From Pseudomonas sp. UBA2684 (GTDB lineage Bacteria; Pseudomonadota; Gammaproteobacteria; Pseudomonadales; Pseudomonadaceae): a stretch of 64,000 bases of DNA. Each line of letters opens with the position of its first letter. Position 1 is the stretch's first letter. Under the pieces are notes generated by a model. That model was not told the origin of the DNA and did no database searches. It saw only the letters and a list, made by a program, of their open reading frames with translations. The translations under genes were made by a program, and so were the position numbers. Below are positions 29,757 to 40,368 of this stretch, in pieces. The DNA is taken from contig DELY01000034.1 of the NCBI GenBank assembly GCA_002354655.1, positions 1 to 64,000 of the forward strand, read 5' to 3'.

Positions 29757-30385
29757 GCCTTGCCCTCGCTCAAATCGACGTCACGGTCACCCTGCACCAC
29801 TTCCACCAGCTTGATCGCTTCCTGTTCCATGCCGACCACCAGCTCATCGACCCGGCGTTGCAGGTAACGGTGAAAGAACAGCGCCGGGATCGCCACCATC
29901 AAACCGGCGGCGGTGGTGATCAGCGCCTTGGCGATACCGCCGGCGAGCAGCGAGGCATTACTCATGCCCGAGCCCATAAAGGAACTGAAAATCTCGATCA
30001 TGCCCAGCACAGTACCAAGCAGGCCGAGCAGCGGCGCAATACCGGCAATCGTGCCGAGTGCGTTGAGGTAGCGTTCCAGCTCATGGATGACCCGCGCCGC
30101 CGCCTCCTCGATGCACTCTTTCATGATCTCGCGACCATGCTTGGAGTTGGCCAGACCAGCCGCCAGAATCTGCCCCAGCGGCGAGTTGCCGCGCAGCTCT
30201 TTGAGCTTCTGGTTGTTCAGCTGTTTGTCTTTGATCCAGCGCCACACCTGGCCAAGCAGATTAGGCGGCGTGACACGGCTCGGTCGCAGAGTCCAGAGGC
30301 GCTCGGCAATGATGCCGGCCGCAGCGATAGAACACAGAATGATTGGCAGCATGATCCAGCCGCCAGCTTTGACCAGTTCCCACAC
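29753..30385 (-). CDS. exbB: MotA/TolQ/ExbB proton channel family protein, 210 aa
   Basis: Three predicted membrane segments: near residues 7-27 (GGWIMLPIILCSIAAAGII), and two in the C-terminal half (TIAGIAPLLGLLGTVLGMI and ALITTAAGLMVAIPALFF). The GLLGTVLGM block is the family signature. The start is GTG at 30385, with AAGGGGA upstream, and matches the common VWELVKAGGW beginning. It pairs with the ExbD gene behind it. Confidence 0.92.
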   Translation of the reverse strand: MWELVKAGGWIMLPIILCSIAAAGIIAERLWTLRPSRVTPPNLLGQVWRWIKDKQLNNQKLKELRGNSPLGQILAAGLANSKHGREIMKECIEEAAARVIHELERYLNALGTIAGIAPLLGLLGTVLGMIEIFSSFMGSGMSNASLLAGGIAKALITTAAGLMVAIPALFFHRYLQRRVDELVVGMEQEAIKLVEVVQGDRDVDLSEGKA

Positions 30386-30457
30386 GGTGGCAAATCCCCT
30401 TCGCAAAAGTGGCGCCACTCTAGCATAGGGCCGATGCCTCGCCGACCGCTGCGGTTC

Positions 30458-32683
30458 TCATTTTTCCCGCCAGAACCGTGGGCGATGCCGCAAACCGTGC
30501 GCGTCTGTAAAGGCGCCTAATTGCACCCGCACCGCGCCCTGCTCGACCGTATCGTAGAGCCGCGCGGACACCGCCTCGTAGCGAGCAACCACCGCCGGAT
30601 GCGGATGACCGAACGCATTGTGCTGGCCGCGTGAAATTAGCGCCGCTTGCGGGGCGACAGCCTCCAGCAAGGCCTCGGAGGACGAACTGCGGCTGCCATG
30701 ATGCGGTGCCAACAACCAGTCAGCACGCACATCCAGACCGCTGTCGAGCAAGGCCCGCTCGGCACGGCTATCGATATCGCCGGTCAACAGCAGGCGCTCG
30801 CCAGCTGCCTCGACCAGCAGTACACACGAGGCCTGGTTGCCATCGCCGGCCTTCGCCCAGCGCCAGGTGGTCAAGTGCACTTCGTCCCACTGCCAGCGAT
30901 GCCCTGAAACACACTCACGCGCCTGTAGAACGGTAGGTAACTCGGCAACCTCGCCGCTGACAACCTGCTCGACGGGCATTCCCCGCTGAATCGCCGGCGC
31001 ACCACCGGCATGGTCGTTATCGGCGTGGCTGATCAGCAGCATATCGAGCCGGCGCACATCCAGAGCCCGCAATGAAGGCAACACGATGCGCTCGCCGACA
31101 TCGAAATCGCCAAACCGCGGCCCGGCGTCATACAGCAATGCATGCTCGCGGGTACGCAGCAAAACCGCTAAGCCCTGCCCGACATCCAGCATCCAGACCT
31201 CGGCCTGGCCCTGCGGCGGCCGCTCTGCCGGGGTGTACAACAACGGCAACAGCATGACCCAGCCCAAACCGCGCAACGGCACGCCGGCCGGCAATAACAG
31301 TAACAAAGCCCCGAGCGTTACCAGCAGCCAGGCCCATAACGGCAATGCGCTGGGCAACCAGGCCGGCAGCCAGGTGGCAATCTGCGCCAACAGGCCAAAC
31401 AACACATCGAGCAACCCACCGGCCAGCCACAACAGCGACTCGCCAACCACTGGCACCGGCAGCAACAACGTGCCGAACAAGGCCAGCGGCACCACAACCA
31501 GGCCAACCCAAGGCACTGCAATCAAGTTGGCCAGAGGGCCGCTCGCGCTGACCGGCAAGCCCAAGGCCAACAACAACGGCAGCAAGCCGATTGCCATCGC
31601 CCACTGCGCCCGCCCCAGCGTGTGCCACCAGCGCCAGGCGCCTAGACGGCCACTGAAAATCAGAATCAGCACCGCCACCGCACCGAAGGACAACCAAAAG
31701 CCTGGCTGCAGACTGGCCAAGGGTTCCACCAGCAAAACCGCCAGCAAGGCCACCAACAACGGTAACCAGGCACCCAGATGACGAAATCGCCAGCGCCACA
31801 ACAACACCAGACCGACCATCACACAAGCCCGCCGCACCGGCACCTCGAAACCCGCCAGCAAGCCGTAGCCGAGCGCACCGGCAAACGCCAGGCCACAGGC
31901 CCAAGGCAACCAAGGCCAACGCCGCGGCCACCAGCCCAAGCGCGCCAGACCGGCAACCAAGCCATAGAGCAAACCCGCCATCAGGCCGATATGCTGGCCG
32001 GAAATCACCAGCAAATGCACCGTGCCGGTATCTTGTAACACTCGCCAGTCGGCGACTGTCAGCCCCGAACCATCGCCCAACACCAGGGCCGCCAGCGCCC
32101 CTTCGCGGCCCTGCGCATCACTGGCGAGCAGGCGTTGGCGCAGAGCATCGCGCCAGGCCCCCGAACCCCGAGCGACCTGCACACGCTGACCGCTTTTCAC
32201 CGTACCGGTGGCACCGATGCGCTGCGCCAACAGCCAGGCTTCGTAATCGAAGGATTGTGGATTGACCAAGCCATGCGGACGCTTCAACCGTACCGCAAGG
32301 CGCCAGACTTCGCCGGCCTGCAAGTGTGGACCGCCATACCAGGCGATACGCAGCCGCGCCGGCAACTCGGCGCGGCGTGACTGCGCCTGCTGCACCTGAA
32401 AACGCACCACGCCATCGCTGACCTCTGGCAGGCCAACCACGCGACCTTGCAACCACAAGGTACGGCCATCGAGCTCAGGCGCCAGACGATCATCCAACGC
32501 CGACTGCGCACTGAGGCACGCCCAACTGAAACCGAAGAGGAAAAGTGCCAGCGGATAGCTGCGAAACGGCAGGAGCATCAAGCCCATTACCGGCAGCAGA
32601 TACAGAACCCAAACAGGCGGCAGCGTCGGCAAGAATCGCAGCACAAGCAAACCTGCCAGCAGCGCTAACATCCCTAAGCGCAT
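30458..32683 (-). CDS. comEC: ComEC/Rec2 DNA uptake channel, 741 aa
   Basis: Polytopic inner-membrane protein that carries single-stranded DNA into the cytoplasm during transformation. It has N-terminal hydrophobic helices, an OB-like soluble part, a long multi-helix competence domain, and a C-terminal metallo-beta-lactamase domain (ISHADNDHAGG, LLTGDID) that may degrade one strand. The full length suggests a functional protein. ATG at 32683 is preferred to GTG at 32689 because AGGGAG is nine bases from it. Confidence 0.94.
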   Translation of the reverse strand: MRLGMLALLAGLLVLRFLPTLPPVWVLYLLPVMGLMLLPFRSYPLALFLFGFSWACLSAQSALDDRLAPELDGRTLWLQGRVVGLPEVSDGVVRFQVQQAQSRRAELPARLRIAWYGGPHLQAGEVWRLAVRLKRPHGLVNPQSFDYEAWLLAQRIGATGTVKSGQRVQVARGSGAWRDALRQRLLASDAQGREGALAALVLGDGSGLTVADWRVLQDTGTVHLLVISGQHIGLMAGLLYGLVAGLARLGWWPRRWPWLPWACGLAFAGALGYGLLAGFEVPVRRACVMVGLVLLWRWRFRHLGAWLPLLVALLAVLLVEPLASLQPGFWLSFGAVAVLILIFSGRLGAWRWWHTLGRAQWAMAIGLLPLLLALGLPVSASGPLANLIAVPWVGLVVVPLALFGTLLLPVPVVGESLLWLAGGLLDVLFGLLAQIATWLPAWLPSALPLWAWLLVTLGALLLLLPAGVPLRGLGWVMLLPLLYTPAERPPQGQAEVWMLDVGQGLAVLLRTREHALLYDAGPRFGDFDVGERIVLPSLRALDVRRLDMLLISHADNDHAGGAPAIQRGMPVEQVVSGEVAELPTVLQARECVSGHRWQWDEVHLTTWRWAKAGDGNQASCVLLVEAAGERLLLTGDIDSRAERALLDSGLDVRADWLLAPHHGSRSSSSEALLEAVAPQAALISRGQHNAFGHPHPAVVARYEAVSARLYDTVEQGAVRVQLGAFTDAHGLRHRPRFWREK

Positions 32684-32823
32684 GACCACACACTCCCTGA
32701 GACCCTATTCCATGGGTCTAACCAAACGATCAGTTTTCACTTATTTGCTGTCACAAAGTGCGACAGCAGGCCGCCATTAATCTGTGCATAATATCGACGC
32801 TTTTAGCCTGCCAGAGAGCCCTC

Positions 32824-33351
32824 ATGCCGCGTCGTTTATTCAAGCGCTACATGCCTAACCCAGAACGCATCAAGGGCAACAAATCCCTGCGTTTTCTCGG
32901 CACGCTGATTCACGACCCGAACCTCTGGCACCTCAACCGTCACTCCGTTTCCCGCGCCATGGCGATCGGTTTGTTCTGGGCAATGATTCCGATGCCCATG
33001 CAGATGATCGCCGCCGCCGCCGTGGCCATTCCGGCCCGAGCGAACCTGCCGATTTCGATTGGCCTGGTCTGGCTGACCAATCCGATCACCATGCCACCGG
33101 TGTTCTATTGCAGCTACAAGTTCGGTGCCTGGTTGAGCAGTACCCCAACCTTGCAAATGCCCGACCAGATCACCCTAAGTTGGATCGGTCACGTCTTACA
33201 AACCCACTGGCAACCGCTGTATCTGGGCTCATTTGTCTTGGGTCTGCTGCTGGCGCTGCTGGGCTACTTGGCCACCAATACCTACTGGCACTGGTGGGTG
33301 CGGCACAACTGGCGCAAACGCCAGGAAAAACGCCGCAACCGCGACAGCTAA
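32824..33351 (+). CDS. DUF2062 membrane protein, 175 aa
   Basis: Small membrane protein of unknown function. MPRRLFKRYMPNPE is the family start. The block PISIGLVWLTNPITMPPVFY lies in the second of about three hydrophobic segments, and the C-terminal tail is highly basic. It is divergent from comEC and followed by a strong terminator. Confidence 0.9.
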   Translation: MPRRLFKRYMPNPERIKGNKSLRFLGTLIHDPNLWHLNRHSVSRAMAIGLFWAMIPMPMQMIAAAAVAIPARANLPISIGLVWLTNPITMPPVFYCSYKFGAWLSSTPTLQMPDQITLSWIGHVLQTHWQPLYLGSFVLGLLLALLGYLATNTYWHWWVRHNWRKRQEKRRNRDS

Positions 33352-33360
33352 CTGTGAAAC

Positions 33361-33391
33361 AAAAAAGCCGTTACTCAGTAACGGCTTTTTT
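33361..33391. terminator. Bidirectional terminator between DUF2062 gene and lolE
   Basis: AAAAAAGCCGTTAC, loop TCA, then GTAACGGCTTTTTT: a perfect stem with T runs both ways. Confidence 0.92.
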
Positions 33392-33408
33392 CTGCATGCA
33401 AGACTAGC

Positions 33409-34653
33409 TTACTCGTAGCGTAATGCCTCGGCTGGCTGAATCCGCGCCGCCCGCCAGGACGGATACAACGTGGCCAAGAAGCTCAAGCTGAACGCTGCAC
33501 CGCAGATCAGCAGTACATCCGAGAGCAACAACTCGGACGGCAGGTTGCTAATGAAATAGACATCGGAACTGAGCACCTGCTGGCCACTCACCCGCTCGAT
33601 CCATCCCACCAGTTGACTGACATTCAGCGCCGCCAAGATTCCCAGCGTGCCGCCGATCAGCGTGCCAATCGCGCCAATCACCGTACCTTGCACCATGAAG
33701 ATGCCCATGATTTGCCGCGGCGTTGCGCCAAGGGTACGCAGGATGGCGATATCCGCGCCCTTGTCGGCCACCACCATGATCAACGTGGCGATGATATTGA
33801 ACGCGGCCACCGCAACGATCAGCAGCAGCAACAGACCGATCATAGTCTTTTCCATCTTCATCGCGCTGAACAAGCTGCCCTGGGTCAGGGTCCAGTCACT
33901 CGCGCGATACCCCTCGCCCAGCTCGGCGACTATCGCCGCCGACACCTGTGGCGCCTGGTACAGGTCTTTCAACTTCAAGCGCACACTCTGCACCTGGCCA
34001 GGCTGCATGCGCTGAATCTGCGCGGCATCGGCCACGTGCAGCACGGCCAGCGAGCTATCCAGTTCGGCACCCACCTTGAACACGCCAACCACGTTGATCC
34101 GCTGCATGCGCGGGGTAATACCACCGGGCACCGAGCTGATCTCGGGCACGATCAAGGCCAGCTTGTCACCGATCTTCAGCTGAAAGCGCCGCGCGGTGAT
34201 TTCGCCGATGACGACGCCAAACTCGCCGGCTTTCAAGTCCGCCAAACGCCCTTGCACCATGTGCTCGGCAATAATCGAGACCTGTGAATCCAACTGCGGA
34301 TCGACCCCATGCAGCTGAATCGGCTGCATCGCCCCACGAAACGACAACATGCCTTCCAGCTCGGCAAATGGCACGGCAGCCAGTACCTGTGGATTCTTGC
34401 GGGCGGTCGCGGCCAAGGTCTGCCAATCATCCAGCGGCTGCACCCCGGAAATGCTGGCATGCGGCACCGTCCCGAGGATGCGTGTACTCATTTCCTTCTG
34501 AAAGCCATTCATCACCGACAGCACAACAATCATCGCCAGGACGCCCAAGGCGAGGCCGATCATCGAGGTCAGCGAGATAAAGGAAATGAAATGGTTGCGC
34601 CGCTTCGCCCGCGTATAACGCGTGCCGATGAAGATGCTCAGAGGGCGAAACAT
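33409..34653 (-). CDS. lolE: Lipoprotein-releasing ABC transporter permease (LolE position), 414 aa
   Basis: Inner-membrane protein that extracts lipoproteins and passes them to LolA. One N-terminal membrane helix (after [19 protein letters not shown]), a large periplasmic domain and three C-terminal helices are typical of LolC/LolE. It is a paralogue of lolC on the other side of lolD; the starts are almost identical. The assignment of C or E follows gene order (upstream is C, downstream is E). Confidence 0.92.
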   Translation of the reverse strand: MFRPLSIFIGTRYTRAKRRNHFISFISLTSMIGLALGVLAMIVVLSVMNGFQKEMSTRILGTVPHASISGVQPLDDWQTLAATARKNPQVLAAVPFAELEGMLSFRGAMQPIQLHGVDPQLDSQVSIIAEHMVQGRLADLKAGEFGVVIGEITARRFQLKIGDKLALIVPEISSVPGGITPRMQRINVVGVFKVGAELDSSLAVLHVADAAQIQRMQPGQVQSVRLKLKDLYQAPQVSAAIVAELGEGYRASDWTLTQGSLFSAMKMEKTMIGLLLLLIVAVAAFNIIATLIMVVADKGADIAILRTLGATPRQIMGIFMVQGTVIGAIGTLIGGTLGILAALNVSQLVGWIERVSGQQVLSSDVYFISNLPSELLLSDVLLICGAAFSLSFLATLYPSWRAARIQPAEALRYE

Positions 34654-35351
34654 CAGGCAGCCACCAACTTGCCGTCTTCCAGGCGCAGGATGCGGTCCAT
34701 CTGCCTGGCCAGTTGCATATCGTGGGTCACCACCAGGAAGGCGGTCTGCGACGAGTCGCTCAGCTCCTTCATCAAATCCTGAATGCCCTGTGCGGTGTGG
34801 TGGTCGAGGTTGCCGGTCGGCTCATCGAGCAACACCAATCCCGGCTGATTGACCAGCGCGCGGGCAATCGCCACACGCTGGCGCTCGCCACCGGACAGCT
34901 CCGCCGGCTTGTGCGCCAAGCGGTGGCCCAAGCCAACCCGCTCAAGCAAAGAGGTCGCCCGCTGACGCGCCTCGCTAATTGGCGTGCGGCCAATCAGCAG
35001 CGGCATGCAGACGTTTTCCAGGGCAGTGAACTCGGCCAGCAAATGGTGAAACTGATAGACGAAACCCAACGAGCGATTGCGCAGCAAGCCGCGCTCCTTT
35101 TCATTCAGCGCCGAAAGCTCTTCGCCAGCCAACCACACGCTACCGGTGCTGGGCGTATCCAGACCGCCGAGCATGTTCAGCAAGGTACTTTTACCGGAGC
35201 CCGAACTGCCGACGATCGCCATGCGCTCGCCAGGGTGCAGTTCCAGCTGCAAGTCATCCAGTACCACTACGGTCTGGGGACCTTCGTCATAGCTTTTGCT
35301 GAGGTTGCGGCAACTCAGGACGGCGCGATCATGCATAACCGGATTACTCAT
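34653..35351 (-). CDS. lolD: Lipoprotein-releasing ABC transporter ATPase LolD, 232 aa
   Basis: Cytoplasmic ATPase of the Lol complex. Walker [10 protein letters not shown], signature LSGGERQR, Walker [12 protein letters not shown] and the switch His in VVTHD are all intact. The ATG at 35351 overlaps the lolC stop by 8 bases. Confidence 0.96.
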   Translation of the reverse strand: MSNPVMHDRAVLSCRNLSKSYDEGPQTVVVLDDLQLELHPGERMAIVGSSGSGKSTLLNMLGGLDTPSTGSVWLAGEELSALNEKERGLLRNRSLGFVYQFHHLLAEFTALENVCMPLLIGRTPISEARQRATSLLERVGLGHRLAHKPAELSGGERQRVAIARALVNQPGLVLLDEPTGNLDHHTAQGIQDLMKELSDSSQTAFLVVTHDMQLARQMDRILRLEDGKLVAA

Positions 35352-36594
35352 AGCGCAAGGCCTCCGCGGGCTGGGTGCGCGCCGCGCGCCAGGCCGGGTA
35401 AAGGGTGGCGAGGAAACTCAGGAGCAAGGCGGCGCCGCACACCTGCAGCACATCCGCCCACATCAACTGCGACGGCAGGTAGTCGATGAAATAAACGTCG
35501 GCATTGAGGAATTTCATCCCCAGCACGCGCTCCAGGGCGGCGATGCCGGCACTGACGTTCAGCGCGGCGAAAATCCCCAGCACGGCGCCGATGGCCGTGC
35601 CGACGACCCCGATCACCGTGCCCTGGACCATGAAAATCGCCATGATCTGTCGCGGCGTCGCGCCCAAGGTACGCAAGATCGCGATATCGCCCTTTTTGTC
35701 GGTGACCACCATGACCAAGGTCGAGATGATATTGAATGCAGCCACCGCAACGATCAGCAGCAAGAGTAGGCCGATCATGGCTTTCTCCATGCGGATCGCC
35801 TGGTACAGGTTGCCATGGGTGCGGGTCCAGTCGCGCGCATAGTACTCGCGATCACCCAGCGTTTGCGCCAACTCCCAGGCGGTGCGCGGCGCTTGGAAGA
35901 GGTCGGCGAACTTCAGCCGAATCCCCTGCACCTGGTCCGCTTGGTGGCGCTGCAAACGGGCCAGATCCTGGATATGGGTCATCGCCAGGTAGCCGTCGAT
36001 CTCGCCAGCGCCAACATGGAAAATACCGACCACGGTGAAGCGCTTGAGCCGCGGAAACATGCCTGCTGGCGTGACCGTGACTTCTGGTGCAACGAAGGTA
36101 ATTTTATCGCCGAGGCCAACGCCGAGCTTGGCTGCGGCCTTGTCGCCGATCACCATGCCGAAGTCACCGGCTTTGAGGTCCTGCAAACGACCCTGCTGGA
36201 AGAAGTCGCCGATGATTGAAACCTTCGGTTCTTCCTGCGGATCAATCGCATTGATCAGGACTTTCTGCACCTTGCCGTCATGCGTCAGCAAACCCTGCAT
36301 CTGGCTGAAAGGCGCCACGGCCAACACCTGCGGGTTCTTCAACGCCTGATCGCCGAGGCTGCGCCAGTCGCTGATCGGTGTGGCACTTTCGACGGTGGCG
36401 TGCGGCACCATGCCAAGCACGCGGGTGCGCATCTCATGGTCGAAGCCATTCATCACCGACAGCACCACGATCATCACCAGCACACCCAGTGCCAGCCCGA
36501 TCATCGAAGTCAGGGAAATGAAGGAAACGAAATGATTGCGGCGTTTGGCGCGCGTGTAGCGCGTACCAATAAATACGAACAGAGGTCTGAACAT
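35344..36594 (-). CDS. lolC: Lipoprotein-releasing ABC transporter permease LolC, 416 aa
   Basis: First gene of lolCDE. It has the same layout as the lolE product: one N-terminal membrane helix, a periplasmic domain, and three helices near the C-terminus (around [20 protein letters not shown] onward). The start at 36594 ([15 protein letters not shown]) matches the paralogue. It follows a 237-base gap that should hold the operon promoter. Confidence 0.93.
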   Translation of the reverse strand: MFRPLFVFIGTRYTRAKRRNHFVSFISLTSMIGLALGVLVMIVVLSVMNGFDHEMRTRVLGMVPHATVESATPISDWRSLGDQALKNPQVLAVAPFSQMQGLLTHDGKVQKVLINAIDPQEEPKVSIIGDFFQQGRLQDLKAGDFGMVIGDKAAAKLGVGLGDKITFVAPEVTVTPAGMFPRLKRFTVVGIFHVGAGEIDGYLAMTHIQDLARLQRHQADQVQGIRLKFADLFQAPRTAWELAQTLGDREYYARDWTRTHGNLYQAIRMEKAMIGLLLLLIVAVAAFNIISTLVMVVTDKKGDIAILRTLGATPRQIMAIFMVQGTVIGVVGTAIGAVLGIFAALNVSAGIAALERVLGMKFLNADVYFIDYLPSQLMWADVLQVCGAALLLSFLATLYPAWRAARTQPAEALRYE

Positions 36595-36831
36595 GTCGGG
36601 GCTGGTTCGAGGGAAAGAGGAACGTCCATGTGGCGGGGCTTGGCAAGCAGCCTTACAGGCCACCGAAAAACTACTGCGCTAGACTATGCAGCGTTGAAAT
36701 CACCCTCACAATGCTCATGTACCATTCGTACATTGCGCTTTTTCGGCTGATTTCGCCTTACCTAGCCTTCGCTCGCTACGCTTTTCAACGGCCTGATACA
36801 CTCAGACCACTACTGCTGCCATGGGTTCGCC

Positions 36832-37416
36832 ATGTCGACTCAAGATGAAGATGACCGCCGCGAATACTATCGTATCGACGATACGATCGCACTGGATTTC
36901 ACCCCACTGACGGGCGCCGAAGCGCTGGCCAGTGATGAGCTTCACGACAGCTCGCCACTGTTCAACCTGCTCAGCGAGTTGCACCTGATGGACTTCGAGT
37001 CGCAGCATTTGCTGCGGCACATCAGCGAGCGCGACCGCACCCTGGCCAATTACCTGAAAGTCATGAACAAGCGCATCGACCTGCTCGGCCAGGCCGTTGC
37101 CCAGAGCTTGCTGCGCGATATCGGCACACCGAGAAAGGTCAGCCTGTCCGAAGGCGGTGTGAGCTTCAACAGCGCGCACGGGGTTGCCAACGGCACCCAC
37201 CTGGCCATCAAAATGGTGCTGATGCCGCAAGCGCTGGGGCTACTGTTGCGGGCCAAGGTGATCCATTGCCGCGCACTGGCTGACCAACAATTCGAGATTG
37301 GTACCGAGTTCGAAGCGTTGACCGACGCACAACGGCAATTGCTGGCCCGGCATATCCTGCAACGTCAGGCCCTGGAACGTCGCCAAGCCCGCGAACAGCC
37401 CCACGCCTCCGGATGA
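36832..37416 (+). CDS. PilZ domain protein, 194 aa
   Basis: The N-terminal RREYYRIDD stretch (arginines at about 9-10 and 14) and the later SEGGVSF block resemble the RxxxR and D/NxSxxG motifs of c-di-GMP-binding PilZ domains, with Glu in place of the usual Asp/Asn. A central helical region separates the motif pair, unlike a minimal PilZ domain. The function is unknown; c-di-GMP binding is plausible. The stop overlaps the next gene by four bases. Confidence 0.85.
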   Translation: MSTQDEDDRREYYRIDDTIALDFTPLTGAEALASDELHDSSPLFNLLSELHLMDFESQHLLRHISERDRTLANYLKVMNKRIDLLGQAVAQSLLRDIGTPRKVSLSEGGVSFNSAHGVANGTHLAIKMVLMPQALGLLLRAKVIHCRALADQQFEIGTEFEALTDAQRQLLARHILQRQALERRQAREQPHASG

Positions 37417-37727
37417 GAGCCGCTATGCCACGTCTTTTACTGCTCCTCGCCTTCTGGCTACCGCTCGCCAGCGTTGCCGAAACGCTGCAAATCCCCCTCG
37501 GTGAACAAGGCGCGGTGGCCGGCCAACTGCCGGTGCGTGGCGAGTCGCAGCGCGCCGTACTGGAACGCTTCGGCCTGGCCGATGAAGAACACCCCGCCGT
37601 CGGCCAGCCCCCCATTACCCGCTGGGATTACCGCGAATTCAGCGTGTACTTCGAGCACAACCATGTGATCAATAGCGTGCGCCATCACCAACCGCGCGCC
37701 GCCATGCCCGATAAGGAATCACCGTGA
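37413..37727 (+). CDS. Small exported protein of unknown function, 104 aa
   Basis: The N-terminal hydrophobic stretch PRLLLLLAFWLPLASVAE reads as a signal peptide cut after VAE or nearby. The mature part is about 80 residues. The block RWDYREFSVYFEHNHVINSV looks like a conserved beta region. ATG at 37425 is another possible start. It is coupled on both sides by four-base overlaps, to the PilZ gene and the phosphodiesterase gene. Confidence 0.85.
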   Translation: MRAAMPRLLLLLAFWLPLASVAETLQIPLGEQGAVAGQLPVRGESQRAVLERFGLADEEHPAVGQPPITRWDYREFSVYFEHNHVINSVRHHQPRAAMPDKESP

Positions 37728-38446
37728 CCCTGATTTATGGCCACCGCGGCGCCAAAGGCGAAGCACCGGAAAACACCCTGAACAGTTTTCAGCAATGCCT
37801 GGAGCATGGCGTGCGGCGCTGTGAGCTGGATTTGCACCTGTCGCGCGATGGCGAACTGATGGTGATTCACGACCCCAGCCTGAAACGCACCACCGGCCAC
37901 CGCGGCAAGGTGGTCGAGCATGACGCCGCCGAACTGGTGAGTTATGACGCGCGCAAAGGTGGCCCAGGCTGGATAACGCCCTGCCCCATTCCGCGCCTGG
38001 CTGAACTGTTCGACAAGTGCGACTTCGAACACTGGCAACTGGAAGTCAAAAGCGCGTCGAAAGTTCGCGCCGCGCGCACGGTCGAAGCAATCGCCGAACT
38101 GGCCAAGCGCCACGGCATCCTCGACAAGATTACCGTCACCTCCAGCTCACGCGAGGTACTGGCGGCCCTGAAGCGTCTGACGCCCGAGCTATCGCGCGGC
38201 CTGGTTGCCGAGTACGCCTGGCTTGACCCGCTGAAAGTGGCCCGCCATTACGGCTGTGACGTGCTCGCGCTGAACTGGACCCTGTGCACCCCGGAGCGTC
38301 TGCTGAAAGCACAGAAAGCCGGGCTGCATGTCTCGGTATGGACGGTCAACGAGCCCGCCTTGATGCGCCGGCTTGCCGATTTCGGAGTGGACAGCATCAT
38401 CACCGACTTTCCTGGACTTGCCGTGCAGACGCTGGGAAGCGCCTAG
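37724..38446 (+). CDS. Glycerophosphodiester phosphodiesterase family protein, 240 aa
   Basis: TIM-barrel enzyme with the HRGAKGEAPENTLNSF signature (catalytic His and Glu) and a second conserved His in VIHDPSLKRTT. EVKS supplies another acid. It has no signal peptide, so it is a cytoplasmic UgpQ-like form that would release glycerol-3-phosphate from lipid-derived diesters. The start is GTG at 37724, overlapping the previous stop. Confidence 0.92.
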   Translation: MTLIYGHRGAKGEAPENTLNSFQQCLEHGVRRCELDLHLSRDGELMVIHDPSLKRTTGHRGKVVEHDAAELVSYDARKGGPGWITPCPIPRLAELFDKCDFEHWQLEVKSASKVRAARTVEAIAELAKRHGILDKITVTSSSREVLAALKRLTPELSRGLVAEYAWLDPLKVARHYGCDVLALNWTLCTPERLLKAQKAGLHVSVWTVNEPALMRRLADFGVDSIITDFPGLAVQTLGSA

Positions 38447-38488
38447 GCTGGGCTTCGTCGCTGCCCCCTCACCCCAACCTAGCGCACA

Positions 38489-38519
38489 TAAAAAAACCGG
38501 CCACCAGGGCCGGTTCTTC
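38489..38519 (-). terminator. Terminator between the phosphodiesterase gene and sth
   Basis: ACCGGCC and GGCCGGT form the stem. Read leftwards it ends in seven T, so it serves sth; the right-going T run is poor. Confidence 0.8.
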
Positions 38520-38619
38520 ATTAAGCCTGATCAGAAACTTTCGCGATTGGGCCAACGCCAGTCGCAGGAGTCACTGAACGGGTCCTCCCCGGCCGGCTCA
38601 GGCCACCGGCCGGAGCCGC

Positions 38620-40014
38620 TCAAAAAAGCCGGTTAAGACCGTCGAACGCAGCCACCCGATAGGCTTCGGCCATGGTCGGGTAGTTGAAGGTGGTATTGAC
38701 GAAATACTTGATGGTATTGGCCTCCCCCTTCTGATTCATGATCGCCTGACCGATATGCACGATCTCCGAAGCCTGATAGCCGAAGCAATGTACGCCGAGC
38801 ACTTCCAGGGTTTCGCGGTGGAACAGCAGCTTCAGCATGCCCACCGGCTCGTGAGAAATCTGCGCCCGCGCCATGCCCTTGAAGAAGGCCTTGCCCACTT
38901 CGTAGGGGATCTTGGCCTGGGTCAGTTCGCGCTCGGTTTTGCCGATCGAGCTGATCTCCGGAATGGTGTAGATGCCGGTTGGCACATCATCGACGAAGCG
39001 CCAGCTGCCATTATCGACGATGCTGCCGGCCGCCGAGCGGCCCTGGTCGGCCGCCGCGCTGGCCAGGCTCGGCCAGCCGATCACGTCGCCAGCGGCGTAG
39101 ATGTTCGACACCGGGGTGCGGTAATTCTGGTCGACTTCGATCTGCCCACGGCTGTTGACCTTGATGCCGATATTCTCCAGGCCAAGCTGATCGGTGTTAC
39201 CGGTACGGCCGTTGCACCAGAGGAAGGCGTCGGCCTTGATCTTCTTGCCAGACTTGAGGTGCAGGACTACGCCGTTCTCCACCCCTTCGACGCTTTCGTA
39301 CTCTTCGTTATGGCGAATCAGCACGTTGTTGTTGCGCAGGTGATAGCTCAGCGCATCGGAGATTTCCGCATCGAGGAAACTCAGCAACTGGTCGCGGTTG
39401 TCGATCAGATCGACCAGTACGCCCAGGCCGCTGAAGATCGAGGCGTACTCGGAACCGATCACTCCGGCACCATAGATGATGATGCGCCGCGGCGTGTGGG
39501 TCAGGCTGAGGATGGTATCGCTGTCGTAGATACGCGGGTGGTGGAAGTCCACATCCACTGGGCGGTAAGGCCGCGAACCGGTGGCGATGACAATCTGCTT
39601 GGCCACCAGCTTTTCCACTACACCGTTGGCGCAGACCACTTCAATGGTGTGCTCGTCGGCGAAGCTGCCGGTGCCGAAAAACACGTCGATACGGTTGCGC
39701 GCGTAGTAGCCGGTGCGCGAGGTCACCTGCTTGGCAATGACTCGCTCGGCGCTTTTCAGTACGTCAGGGAAGGAAAACCAGCGTGGTTCGCCGATCTGGC
39801 GGAACATCGGGTTGGTGTTGAATTGCATGATCTGCCGCACCGAATGGCGCAGCGCCTTGGACGGGATGGTGCCCAGGTGGGTGCAGTTGCCGCCGACCTC
39901 GCGGCGGCTGTCGACCACCGCCACCTTGCGCCCGGCCTTGGCCGCGTTCATCGCCGCGCCTTCACCCGCAGGGCCAGAACCCAGCACCACTACGTCGTAG
40001 TTGTAGACCGCCAT
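38620..40014 (-). CDS. sth: Soluble pyridine nucleotide transhydrogenase, 464 aa
   Basis: FAD enzyme that moves hydride between NADPH and NAD+ in the cytoplasm. The FAD motif is [11 protein letters not shown], the NAD(P) motif [12 protein letters not shown]. In the redox-site position the sequence is [14 protein letters not shown]: only one cysteine, as is normal for this enzyme and unlike disulfide reductases. It stands next to the NQR operon. Confidence 0.96.
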   Translation of the reverse strand: MAVYNYDVVVLGSGPAGEGAAMNAAKAGRKVAVVDSRREVGGNCTHLGTIPSKALRHSVRQIMQFNTNPMFRQIGEPRWFSFPDVLKSAERVIAKQVTSRTGYYARNRIDVFFGTGSFADEHTIEVVCANGVVEKLVAKQIVIATGSRPYRPVDVDFHHPRIYDSDTILSLTHTPRRIIIYGAGVIGSEYASIFSGLGVLVDLIDNRDQLLSFLDAEISDALSYHLRNNNVLIRHNEEYESVEGVENGVVLHLKSGKKIKADAFLWCNGRTGNTDQLGLENIGIKVNSRGQIEVDQNYRTPVSNIYAAGDVIGWPSLASAAADQGRSAAGSIVDNGSWRFVDDVPTGIYTIPEISSIGKTERELTQAKIPYEVGKAFFKGMARAQISHEPVGMLKLLFHRETLEVLGVHCFGYQASEIVHIGQAIMNQKGEANTIKYFVNTTFNYPTMAEAYRVAAFDGLNRLF

Positions 40015-40137
40015 GTTTACTCCTTCAGATCACACCGGAGCGCTTATGACGCACCCGCGGCAGGGCCGACGCTGCAAGCAGCCCGGCAATCGATATCTTC
40101 ACCGCAACAGCCTAAAGCGCCGGCAGTCGTGCAACGG

Positions 40138-40368
40138 TTAGCGCTTGGTCGCGTCGTACGCCAAATCTGCCGGAGCAGCAGCACTGGCATCGCGGTTGAC
40201 CTCTTCGCACTTCTCACGGCTACCGCCGCAAATCGAACATTCCTTTTCGATGCCGAGGTTGGCAATGCCGCCACAAGAGCCGGCAATGGGTTTGCGCCCC
40301 ATGATTACACCAATAGCCATCATGCCAACGACCAGCACCATGACCAGAAACACCACCAAGAACGTCAT
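40138..40368 (-). CDS. nqrM: NQR maturation factor NqrM, 76 aa
   Basis: Small membrane protein needed to assemble the Na+-NQR complex, probably by delivering iron. One N-terminal membrane helix (FLVVFLVMVLVVGMMAIGVI) and four cysteines in SCGG, ECSICGG and EKCEE. It overlaps apbE by four bases at the end of the nqr operon, the usual place. Confidence 0.93.
   Translation of the reverse strand: MTFLVVFLVMVLVVGMMAIGVIMGRKPIAGSCGGIANLGIEKECSICGGSREKCEEVNRDASAAAPADLAYDATKR

Noticed and set aside
38620-40014. Apparent loss of a catalytic cysteine in the sth redox motif
   Set aside because: Soluble transhydrogenases normally have Thr at that place ([13 protein letters not shown]), so this is the family state and not damage.
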